Source of the DNA: Leptolinea sp.
GTDB lineage: Bacteria > Chloroflexota > Anaerolineae > Anaerolineales > Anaerolineaceae
Length of the DNA stretch: 64,000 nucleotides
Reading direction: 5' to 3'
Assembly (NCBI GenBank): GCA_012798535.1
Contig: JAAZMZ010000020.1
Coordinates: 1 to 64,000, forward strand
The notes under the pieces were generated by a model. The model was not told the DNA's origin. It saw nothing but the letters and a program-made list of their open reading frames with translations, and made no database searches. Positions 36,117 through 43,287 of the stretch are shown here, one piece after another. How positions within the stretch are numbered: position 1 is the stretch's first letter; every line of letters starts with the position of its first letter. A program made the position numbers and the translations under genes.

Positions 36117-37129
36117 GAAGCAGCTCCTTTCAATGCCTGGAGCAGAGCTGTGTACCGCGGGGGTTCTTCATCGAAAATATATTTTACCGGTGTGACCACC
36201 ACTCCGCTGCCACCAATGGCTCGCAATTCGGTGATAGCCTGATACAGGTGGCTGCGCTGCACAATGATATTGACGGCAAACCAGGTTTCATTTGGATTTC
36301 TTACGATTACCTGAGAAATTGTAGGTCCCTGCAAGCCCGGAATGTGACAGGATGTAAAGATCGAACTGGCAACAGCTTCCGCAGAAGTTCCACGCATATT
36401 GGCGAATATGGAAAGATTTTCATTGGCACGCAGATGAGCTTCAAAGAATTCCAACAGGTAACGCGCCGCCTGGAGTGCCTCCGGCCGGCTGGCCAGTGAA
36501 TCTCGGTTGGCGATCAAAACCGCCTGCGATGTCAACAGACAACCATCAGGCAGAGCAACCAGGCGGTTATCGCGCAGTGTCTGTCCGGATGAGACGATGT
36601 CGCTGATCATATCCGCGTAACCAATGGAAGGAGCTGTCTCCAGAGTACCTTCCGCCGGGATCAGGGCATATGAGATACTGAGATTATTCAGGAATTTTGC
36701 CGTCAATTCCGGATATTTTGTCGCAACCCGTAGCTTTCTATTGAGAGAACCTGCTTTCTGCGGAAGATCGTAAACGGAGGTTACATCCGCCCAGGCTTCA
36801 GGCACTGCCAGATTTAAACGACATTGTCCGAAATTCAACGCATCATGGATCACCATGACTTCATTCAATTCGCCTTTGCGTTCTTCAACAACATCCAATC
36901 CGGTGATACCAAAATCGACGGTTCCTTCCCGGACACTGACAACGATATCCGGCGGGCGCTGGAAGAGCACCCTGACAGAGGGAAGATCAGGGATAAGAGC
37001 TTCATATTGACGGGGATTGGGACGATAGACGGGTAATCCACAGTCTGCGAGAAAATCCAGAGTCTCTTCTGCGAGTCGTCCTTTGGAGGGTAGGGAAAGT
37101 CTCAGATCAGTTGGTTCACGATTTAGCAT
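36113..37129 (-). CDS. hisG: ATP phosphoribosyltransferase, long form
   Basis: First enzyme of histidine synthesis, 338 residues, longer than the usual 210-residue short form, so no HisZ is required. It has the N-terminal SLPSKGRLAEETLDFL, the DFGITGLDVVEE loop and the phosphate-binding EGTLETAPSIGYADMISDIV. The C-terminal region would hold the regulatory module (feedback by histidine), but its length and sequence are not a standard HisG_C to my eye. It is first in the operon with GAAGG upstream, 18 nt past the attenuator U-tract. Confidence 0.94.
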   Translation of the reverse strand: MLNREPTDLRLSLPSKGRLAEETLDFLADCGLPVYRPNPRQYEALIPDLPSVRVLFQRPPDIVVSVREGTVDFGITGLDVVEERKGELNEVMVIHDALNFGQCRLNLAVPEAWADVTSVYDLPQKAGSLNRKLRVATKYPELTAKFLNNLSISYALIPAEGTLETAPSIGYADMISDIVSSGQTLRDNRLVALPDGCLLTSQAVLIANRDSLASRPEALQAARYLLEFFEAHLRANENLSIFANMRGTSAEAVASSIFTSCHIPGLQGPTISQVIVRNPNETWFAVNIIVQRSHLYQAITELRAIGGSGVVVTPVKYIFDEEPPRYTALLQALKGAAS

Positions 37130-37147
37130 GGTCTATCCTTCATAGAT

Positions 37148-37173
37148 AAAAAAATCCCCCGGTTGACCGGGGG
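37148..37173 (-). terminator. his attenuator terminator
   Basis: On the minus strand a 7-bp GC stem CCCCCGG/CCGGGGG with a TCAA loop is followed by A and T7. This is a textbook intrinsic terminator, yet it lies upstream of hisG within the same leader, which is the mark of attenuation. The 5' arm plus flank (CCCCCGGTC, 37165-37173) can pair instead with GATCGGCGG (37211-37219) over 8 of 9 positions, forming an antiterminator. Confidence 0.9.
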
Positions 37174-37217
37174 TTTAGTTCAGGCATTTTCTTGAGATTC
37201 GAAAACGGCTCCGCCGA

Positions 37218-37271
37218 TCAAATGGGGGAGAAAAATGAATGATGATGCAGTGAAAGAAGATTTATATTCAC
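37218..37271 (-). CDS. hisL: his operon leader peptide with His-His-His
   Basis: A 17-codon frame reading MNINLLSLHHHSFFSPI then TGA, too short for ordinary gene calling. Three consecutive CAT codons act as the histidine sensor. The stop codon touches the antiterminator strand GATCGGCGG. A ribosome finishing translation would cover that strand and let the terminator form, whereas a ribosome stalled at the His codons would leave it free. The start is GTG with no room for a ribosome site: the -10 box ends only 7 nt before it, so the transcript probably begins at or beside the GTG (leaderless). Only this start lies in frame after the promoter. Confidence 0.82.
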   Translation of the reverse strand: MNINLLSLHHHSFFSPI

Positions 37272-37278
37272 GAATGCA

Positions 37279-37306
37279 ATTATAAAGGAACAATCCGGCC
37301 TGTCAA
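37279..37306 (-). promoter_or_regulatory. Consensus promoter of the his operon
   Basis: On the minus strand TTGACA and TATAAT are both perfect, with a 16-bp spacer. The predicted start falls at 37271-37273, immediately at the leader peptide. Confidence 0.88.
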
Positions 37307-37435
37307 GAGATCACTTTTATTCAGATATAGGTTATGCTTTTCTTTAATATTGAAGCATTTTGTTCTCAAATTGCGGATTTAAAAAAGGCGATTTTGATCA
37401 TTTCAATTGTTAGGATTTTGTTTCATAAGACGATA

Positions 37436-37476
37436 TTGACATTCTTGATTATTGGAATATAATAATGTACGAACAT
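37436..37476 (+). promoter_or_regulatory. Promoter P1 with ATGTACGAACAT operator, upstream of iclR
   Basis: TTGACA (37436-37441), 16 bp, TATAAT (37458-37463), 1 bp, then the imperfect palindrome ATGTACGAACAT (37465-37476) across the expected start site. The same arrangement occurs twice more at 55.2-55.3 kb. Placement at +1 implies repression. The palindrome resembles operators of the GntR class, so the GntR protein at 58.6 kb is the favoured regulator. Confidence 0.85.
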
Positions 37477-37496
37477 AAATATATAACAAGATACTA

Positions 37497-37525
37497 TTGA
37501 CATAAACAACATAAACATGTATCAT
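37497..37525 (+). promoter_or_regulatory. Second promoter P2 upstream of iclR
   Basis: TTGACA, 17 bp, TATCAT. It lies between the P1 operator and the KdgR-like site and would give a leader of about 55 nt for the IclR gene. Confidence 0.65.
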
Positions 37526-37531
37526 ATTGAT

Positions 37532-37559
37532 AATGAAACGCAGTTTTACATAATGAAAC
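37532..37559 (+). promoter_or_regulatory. KdgR-like operator upstream of iclR
   Basis: AATGAAACGCAGTTTTACAT is an imperfect dyad like the KdgR/IclR box (AATGAAAC-N3-GTTTCATT type), followed at once by a second half-site AATGAAAC. It sits just downstream of P2 and 30 nt before the IclR start, consistent with autoregulation. Confidence 0.5.
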
Positions 37560-37588
37560 ACTGATCCTGCTGTAACAGGAAATGGAAA

Positions 37589-38371
37589 ATGGATCCATCC
37601 GCAGCTTCCCTGAATAACTCGGTTGAAAAGGCATTTGTCATACTTGAGTTTTTAGCCAATAAAGCAGATCCCATTGAACTGTCGGCATTAAGTCGCGCTT
37701 TATCCATTAATAAAAGTACAGCTTACCGCTACCTGACCACACTTGAATCTCTGGGTTATGTGGTCAAGGATGCGGATACCAGTTGTTATACGCTTGGATC
37801 AAAAGCTCTCTGGCTGGCGTCGAAATTTTTAAACAACCTGGACTTGCGTACCCAGGCCCATCCAATTCTTCGTAAATTGAGTGATGAGACTGGCGAAACG
37901 GTCCATCTGGCTTACCTGGATAATTTCGAAGTGGTCTATGTGGACAAGATCGATGGAAAATCCCCAGTGAAAATGGCATCGCGGATCGGGAACCGAATGC
38001 CGGCGCATTGCACCGGATTGGGGAAGGCTTTAATGGCCTTTCTTCCCGAAACGGAGTGGCAGAAATACATCGATCGGGTTGGATTGAAATACCATACCAG
38101 AAATACCATCACCCAACCAAAGGAATTTTTTGACCATCTTCGAATGATCCGCGAACGCGGTTATTCGATCGATAACAGCGAAAACGAAGAAGGAATTCGC
38201 TGTGTGGCTCTTCCTGTGCGCAATCATGAAGGTAAAGTGATTGCCGCCATCAGCATTGCCGGCTGGGTAATATCGATGACCCCGGACCGTGATGAAACTC
38301 TGGCCAGGATCGGCCAGAAGTACTCCCAGTTAATCTCAGAAAAACTTGGTTTAACCCGGACCAATTCATAG
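37589..38371 (+). CDS. IclR-family transcriptional regulator, KdgR-like
   Basis: A 260-residue regulator. The N-terminal winged helix (residues 9-70) has SVEKAFVILEFLANK and the recognition helix region SINKSTAYRYLTTLESLGYV. The C-terminal IclR ligand-binding domain has GKSPVKMASRIGNRMPAHCTGLGKALMAF with the conserved Cys, and NEEGIRCVALPV with the second Cys. Homologues sense 2-keto-3-deoxygluconate, glyoxylate/pyruvate or aromatic acids. It opens a block of transport and aldolase genes, and a KdgR-like box lies directly upstream. Confidence 0.92.
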   Translation: MDPSAASLNNSVEKAFVILEFLANKADPIELSALSRALSINKSTAYRYLTTLESLGYVVKDADTSCYTLGSKALWLASKFLNNLDLRTQAHPILRKLSDETGETVHLAYLDNFEVVYVDKIDGKSPVKMASRIGNRMPAHCTGLGKALMAFLPETEWQKYIDRVGLKYHTRNTITQPKEFFDHLRMIRERGYSIDNSENEEGIRCVALPVRNHEGKVIAAISIAGWVISMTPDRDETLARIGQKYSQLISEKLGLTRTNS

Positions 38372-38558
38372 ATCAGCGCATGGATCAACGGGAAGGGAAT
38401 TTATCCATCCTTTTTCCAGCAGGCGCAAATCCCCGGGAAATACCTGGTTCATTCAAGGGCTTGCCCATGGAGGTGGAATATACGAAAAGCTGAAGAAAAT
38501 TGAAAACCTGTTATGTGAATAAAGTTGATAAAAACCAATGACAAGGAGAAAACAAGAG

Positions 38559-40031
38559 ATGAAAAGTAGGCTGTCAAAATTATTCTCGGTGCTGATGGTA
38601 GTCTCCGTTTTATTTGCTGGATTTGCTCCTGTAACCAGTGTCGCTGCGGCTGCTCCGGCTGCGGATAAGAAAGAAATTACCTGGGCGACCATTGCCGGTT
38701 TCTACACCGACTGGGCAGAGAACGTGGCGAAGGACTTTGAAGCGAAGACCGGGTACAAAGTAAACATCGTCAAGATGGATCTCCCGACGATGTATGAGAA
38801 AGAAGTACTCGATATGGTAGGCGGGACTGGCGCCTATGATGTCATCACCTGGAACGTATCCTGGAAGGCTGAATGGGCCAATAACGGATATCTTCTTCCT
38901 CTCGATGATTATATCGCAAAGGAAGATCCCAAAGAGTTGGATTTCGAAGATATTACCCCAATCCTTGTGAAAACTGGTGGTGGTTGGGCAGGCAAGACCT
39001 ATGGTCTTCCTTACTACACCTATACACAGGGTATGATCTACCGCTGCGATCTGTTCGAGGATCCCTCAGAAATGGCCGCTTTCGAAAAGAAATACGGTTA
39101 CAAACTGGATATCCCAACGACCTATGATCAGATGGCAGATATCGCGGCCTTCTTCACCCGCAAAGCCGGCGACACTTTGAAAGGCCAGAAGCTGGATAAA
39201 GATTTCTACGGTATTGGTACCATGTCCGGCCGCTTTACCAATCTATTCGACGAAGTCAACATGATCGCCTGGGGTATGGGCGGAGATGTGATCAACAAAG
39301 ATGGCACCCCCGGTGTGGATGATGCCGCCTATGTCAAGGCACTGACCTACGATATCGAAAAACTGGTTCCCAATGCTCCTCCTGGTTCATTGACCGGTTC
39401 CTATGACTTCGTTGTCAGCCAGTTGAACTCCGGACTGATCGCCATGACGGGCCCGTTCTACCTGGATCAATGGGCGAACGCTGTCAAGACAGAGAAACAG
39501 ATCCCCGGTTCCGAAATTTGTGCTGCACCGAATCCCAGTGGCGGCCGCGTTTGGGCTGGTGCCTTCAATATCGGTATCCCCAAGGGATCCAAGAATCCTG
39601 ATATGGCCTGGCAGTTCATGAAATTCATCACCAGCAAAGAAGCCCAGCTTTCATTTGCGCAAGGTGGTGGCAGTGCGATCCGCGACAGTATCATGACCGA
39701 TAAAGACTTCTATACCAAGAACCGTGAGACCGCCGGACACTTCCCAGTGGTGAAACAGATCAATGATTGGGCCGATAAGTGCTGGCATACAAATATGATC
39801 TATGTTCCGCAGGTTGGCAAGATTTATGAGGAAGCTCCGCAATGGCTGTCTGCCGCTGTGACCAAACAGCAGACGCCCCAGCAGGCAATGGATGGATATG
39901 CCAAAGCCATCACAAAACTGTGCGGTGGTAAAGCCTGCGAAGTAAAACTCGAAGGCGTTGAATTACCCAGCGCCAGTGCTGATTGCTCCTTCAAATTTGA
40001 CAAGAGTTTGCAGGTACGTTTGAAGAAATAA
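38559..40031 (+). CDS. ABC transporter substrate-binding protein, family 1
   Basis: Extracellular carbohydrate-binding protein, 490 residues. The signal peptide has a hydrophobic core SVLMVVSVLFAGFAPVTSVAA with an AxA cleavage site and no lipobox Cys. The mature part starts KKEITWATIAGFYTDW and has the two-lobe family 1 pattern (YDVITWNVSWKAEW, YGLPYYTYTQGMIYR, GKIYEEAPQWLSAAV, with many Trp/Tyr for sugar stacking). The start is ATG 38559 with AAGGAG upstream; the frame from 38538 places that site inside the gene. Substrate is unknown; dependence on two ATPases recalls glycerol/polyol importers. Confidence 0.9.
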   Translation: MKSRLSKLFSVLMVVSVLFAGFAPVTSVAAAAPAADKKEITWATIAGFYTDWAENVAKDFEAKTGYKVNIVKMDLPTMYEKEVLDMVGGTGAYDVITWNVSWKAEWANNGYLLPLDDYIAKEDPKELDFEDITPILVKTGGGWAGKTYGLPYYTYTQGMIYRCDLFEDPSEMAAFEKKYGYKLDIPTTYDQMADIAAFFTRKAGDTLKGQKLDKDFYGIGTMSGRFTNLFDEVNMIAWGMGGDVINKDGTPGVDDAAYVKALTYDIEKLVPNAPPGSLTGSYDFVVSQLNSGLIAMTGPFYLDQWANAVKTEKQIPGSEICAAPNPSGGRVWAGAFNIGIPKGSKNPDMAWQFMKFITSKEAQLSFAQGGGSAIRDSIMTDKDFYTKNRETAGHFPVVKQINDWADKCWHTNMIYVPQVGKIYEEAPQWLSAAVTKQQTPQQAMDGYAKAITKLCGGKACEVKLEGVELPSASADCSFKFDKSLQVRLKK

Positions 40032-40054
40032 GGTTGTGCTTTGAGGTATGAGTT

Positions 40055-40089
40055 GGGGTACGAGTATGTCTAGTACTCGTACCCCAATT
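40055..40089 (+). promoter_or_regulatory. Intercistronic hairpin after the binding-protein gene
   Basis: A perfect 14-bp stem TTGGGGTACGAGTA/TACTCGTACCCCAA with a 7-nt loop and no U-tract. It lies between the binding protein and the first permease. Such hairpins often protect the upstream message, raising binding protein over permease levels. Confidence 0.7.
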
Positions 40090-40113
40090 ACAAAGAATAA
40101 GGAGAAGGAAGCA

Positions 40114-41052
40114 ATGAGTGAAGCAGAATTAACAACCACTCAAACTCAGAGCTATAAAAAGAACAGGTTCTCAGATAAGTGGTATTCGATGATCCTGGTT
40201 TCTCCGGCCATGGTCGTCTTGATCTTCTTCGGACTGGTTCCCCTGTTCTACGCGATCTATCTATCTTTTCATTATGCCGATTTGACCGCTGGCGGTATTC
40301 AAGGCTGGGTTGGACTGGATAATTTCCGTGATGCGTTAAATAATGACGAATTCTGGAGCGCCGCAGGAAGAACCCTTGAATTTACAATTTTCGCTGTGGG
40401 CATAGAGATGATCTTCGGGATCGCACTTGCCTTCATGATCAACCAGTTGAAATGGTTCAAAGGCATTATCCGCGCTTTATTCCTTTTACCCATGGCATCT
40501 GCACCGGCAGCCGTCGGTCTGGTGTGGCGGTATTTGTATGATCCGGATTTTGGTGTGTACACCTGGTTGATGAATTTGATCCCGGGTGTGAAAGCTCCAA
40601 ACTGGCTGGGAGATCCAAAATGGGCCATGCCCAGCATTATTGTGTTTGACATCTGGATGTGGACCCCCTATGTCATGTTGATCGTTCTGGCAGGTTTACA
40701 GTCCCTTCCAAGGGAGCCCTTTGAAGCGGCTGAATTGGACGGTGCTTCGATTTGGATGGTGCTTAGAAGATTGACTTTCCCCATGCTGACGCCGGTTTTG
40801 ACACTCATCTTTGTTCTGCGCACCATTGACTCCATAAAATTGTATGACGCAGTCATCACCCTTACACGCGGCGGCCCCGGTGTGGCGACGGAAACGGTCA
40901 CATACTACCTCTACCGACTTGGATTGAAATACTTCCGCCTGGATCAAGCCAGCGCCATGGCGTTGCTCGTACTCTTCGTAGTGGTTATTTTCTCGGGTGT
41001 TGTACTTCGCTCTATGATGAAATCTCAAGCCGCCCGGACCCGAGGGGATTAA
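40114..41052 (+). CDS. ABC transporter permease, MalF/UgpA type
   Basis: Inner permease subunit of 312 residues with six membrane helices. The first is MILVSPAMVVLIFFGLVPLFYAIYLSF. The EAA loop appears as REPFEAAELDGASIWMVLRRLTFPML, and the helix before it holds IVFDIWMWTPYVMLIVLAGL. The start is the ATG with AAGGAGAAGGA upstream; the frame beginning at 40048 reads through the hairpin. The last segment ends in VVVIFSGVVLRSMMK. Confidence 0.92.
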   Translation: MSEAELTTTQTQSYKKNRFSDKWYSMILVSPAMVVLIFFGLVPLFYAIYLSFHYADLTAGGIQGWVGLDNFRDALNNDEFWSAAGRTLEFTIFAVGIEMIFGIALAFMINQLKWFKGIIRALFLLPMASAPAAVGLVWRYLYDPDFGVYTWLMNLIPGVKAPNWLGDPKWAMPSIIVFDIWMWTPYVMLIVLAGLQSLPREPFEAAELDGASIWMVLRRLTFPMLTPVLTLIFVLRTIDSIKLYDAVITLTRGGPGVATETVTYYLYRLGLKYFRLDQASAMALLVLFVVVIFSGVVLRSMMKSQAARTRGD

Positions 41053-41059
41053 GGAGAAG

Positions 41060-41923
41060 ATGATGATTCAAAACAGCAAAGTCAGGGGCATGGATATTGT
41101 CAGATTTGCAATTGTGATCGCTATTCTGATCCTGTTCATGTTCCCCATATATATGATGATCACGACATCCTTCAAACCATCGCTGGATATTTTGAACACG
41201 CCGCCTCGCTGGACGTTCGAACCAACCCTGGAACACTATAAATACGCATTTGAAGTTGCCAATTTTGGTCACTTTATAAAGAATACTCTCATCGTTACAC
41301 TTTTCTCAACCCTGATCGTTGTGGGTGTGGGTACTCTGGCATCTTATTCATTTGCCCGGTACAACGTGGGCGGTGGAAACTTGATGTTCTTCATTCTGAC
41401 CACTAAAATGATGCCGGCTATTGCAGTTGTTCTGCCTTTCTTCCTGATCTTCAAACAGGTGGGTTCCACGGATATTGGAGAATTTTTGCAGCTCGGTCTG
41501 GACCAGTTGGGTACGCTGGTGGTCTGCTATACCATCTTCAATCTTCCTTTTGCGATCTGGTTGCTGGTATCTTTCTTTCAGGATATTCCGATTGAACTTG
41601 AAGATTCAGCCCGATTGGATGGGTATACCCGCTGGGATGTGCTATGGAAGATCGTTTTCCCGCTAGCCGCACCGGGTATTGCTGTCACGGCCATCTTCTG
41701 CCTGCTGTTCAGTTGGAATGAATTTCTCTTTGCCTTCATTCTGACACGCAGCGAAGCCATGACCATCACCGTGGGCGTAAATGGTTTTTGGACGGAGCGC
41801 GGTATTCTCTGGGGACCGTTGTCGGCGGCTGCCACTGTCTGTGTGGTTCCGATGATGGCATTCGCTCTGGCGCTGCAGCGTTATATTGTGCGCGGTCTTA
41901 CATTTGGCGCGGTCAGAGGCTAA
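41060..41923 (+). CDS. ABC transporter permease, MalG/UgpE type
   Basis: Second permease subunit, 287 residues, six helices. The first is FAIVIAILILFMFPIYMMITTSFKPS. The EAA loop is IPIELEDSARLDGYTRWDVLWKIVFPLA, and a C-terminal helix ends in MAFALALQRYIVRGLTFGAVRG, typical of MalG C-termini. It follows the first permease by 7 nt with AAGGAG. A second ATG one codon on is an equally good start. Confidence 0.93.
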   Translation: MMIQNSKVRGMDIVRFAIVIAILILFMFPIYMMITTSFKPSLDILNTPPRWTFEPTLEHYKYAFEVANFGHFIKNTLIVTLFSTLIVVGVGTLASYSFARYNVGGGNLMFFILTTKMMPAIAVVLPFFLIFKQVGSTDIGEFLQLGLDQLGTLVVCYTIFNLPFAIWLLVSFFQDIPIELEDSARLDGYTRWDVLWKIVFPLAAPGIAVTAIFCLLFSWNEFLFAFILTRSEAMTITVGVNGFWTERGILWGPLSAAATVCVVPMMAFALALQRYIVRGLTFGAVRG

Positions 41924-41935
41924 AGGAGATTAACC

Positions 41936-42136
41936 ATGTCACTATCAAAACTCTGGGACCGGGCCTGGTGGGGCTTCATGATCTTCATCTTTATCGGTCT
42001 GGTCTGGCTGAAATTTATCGATCCCTATATCAACTGTGTCTGGACGGGTGTCGTTGTAGCGACAATTTGCGGAGGTCTGTATCTGTATACCGGCGTTCGT
42101 CAAATGCTCCGTGATAAAGACAAAGAAGATATGTAA
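41936..42136 (+). CDS. Small two-helix membrane protein in the transporter operon
   Basis: A 66-residue protein: WWGFMIFIFIGLVWLKFIDPY and a second hydrophobic helix TGVVVATICGGLYLYTG with a short charged C-terminus. It is placed with a good ribosome site (AAAGGAG) 12 nt after the second permease and before the ATPases. Its position recalls the small membrane protein of glycerol-type ABC operons (GlpU/DUF2160), but I cannot show homology. It may be an accessory subunit of the importer. Confidence 0.75.
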   Translation: MSLSKLWDRAWWGFMIFIFIGLVWLKFIDPYINCVWTGVVVATICGGLYLYTGVRQMLRDKDKEDM

Positions 42137-42147
42137 GGAATATTGCC

Positions 42148-43287
42148 ATGCTTGAATTGGATTCCATTACACGAAAATTTGAAAAAACTGTTGCGGTCGA
42201 TAGAATGTCGCTCGAATTAAAAGACGGGGAATTTATGGTCATATTCGGCCCGGCAGGAGCAGGTAAATCGACCACTCTGAGGCTCATTGCTGGGATCATC
42301 CAACCAACCAAAGGAGAGATTCGATTTAACGGACATTCCTTAAAAGATGTGCCACCGGAAAATAGAAATATGTCCATGGTGTTCGAAAATTATGCTCTGT
42401 ATTCTCACATGACAGTCTTCGAAAACATGGCTTTTCCACTGCGTGCAAAAAAAATGTCCGACGAAGAAATCCAGAAGCGGATCAAGAATATGGCTGAAAC
42501 ACTGCAGATCACGGATTTGCTTGAAAGACGGCCGGGCTTCCTGAGCGGTGGACAACGGCAGAGAGTTGCGTTGGGCCGGGCATTGATTCGGGAAGCGGAT
42601 GTCTATCTGCTGGATGAACCAATTTCGCACCTGGATGCCAAATTGCGCCATCATATGCGCGGTGAGATCAAAGCCATGTGTGGTGAACGGGGTGCAACGG
42701 TCGTTTACGTCACGCATGACTATAAAGAGGCCATGGCGTTGTCTGATCGAATTGTGGTATTGAACAAAGGTAAAGCCATGCAAATTGGCACACCGGATGA
42801 AGTCTTCCACCGACCTCAAAGTGAATTTGTGGCCTCCTTCCTTGGAGATCCATCCATGAGTTTCCTGGATGGAGTATTGAAGGAAGAAACCGGAAAGCAT
42901 TTTCTCGAACTCGATAGCATACAAATTCCGGTGGAAGCCACAACTGCAGAAAAGATACTTTCAAAGGTAAGAAACGGCCGTGTGCGCATAGGCATAAGAG
43001 CCAGTGAAGTTTCAATATCCCGTACACAGACAAAAACAAACACGATTCCGGCAGAAGTGTATGTGGTGGAAACTTTTGGGTACCGGAATATTGTCACCTG
43101 TCAATGTAAAGGAGCAGGACTGGTGCAATCCATCGTCTCACCGGATGTGAAGATTAATATCCATGAAACCGTCTTCCTGGACCTTTCCGATAAGAATGTC
43201 CATATTTATGTTCCGGATGGAGAAGCAATCACACACCCCGTGGATTTTAAGAATGGGCAGCAAGGAGTGGGCAATGTCATCCATTAA
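42148..43287 (+). CDS. ABC transporter ATPase 1, MalK/UgpC-like, Glu in Q-loop
   Basis: A 379-residue nucleotide-binding subunit: Walker A GPAGAGKST, signature LSGGQRQRVALGRAL, Walker B VYLLDEPISHLD and H-loop YVTHDY. The Q-loop reads MVFENYALYS, with Glu in place of the usual Gln. The C-terminal OB/TOBE regulatory domain covers about residues 240-365. It is paired with a second, different ATPase gene that overlaps its 3' end by 14 nt, so the importer probably uses a heterodimer. Confidence 0.92.
   Translation: MLELDSITRKFEKTVAVDRMSLELKDGEFMVIFGPAGAGKSTTLRLIAGIIQPTKGEIRFNGHSLKDVPPENRNMSMVFENYALYSHMTVFENMAFPLRAKKMSDEEIQKRIKNMAETLQITDLLERRPGFLSGGQRQRVALGRALIREADVYLLDEPISHLDAKLRHHMRGEIKAMCGERGATVVYVTHDYKEAMALSDRIVVLNKGKAMQIGTPDEVFHRPQSEFVASFLGDPSMSFLDGVLKEETGKHFLELDSIQIPVEATTAEKILSKVRNGRVRIGIRASEVSISRTQTKTNTIPAEVYVVETFGYRNIVTCQCKGAGLVQSIVSPDVKINIHETVFLDLSDKNVHIYVPDGEAITHPVDFKNGQQGVGNVIH

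Noticed and set aside
37130..37320. T-box riboswitch in front of hisG
   Set aside because: The leader is too short and has no T-box consensus. The His-rich leader peptide explains the terminator.
43163..43273. Upstream extension of ATPase 2
   Set aside because: It overlaps the conserved TOBE region of ATPase 1 and lacks conserved residues. ATG 43274 has AAGGAG.
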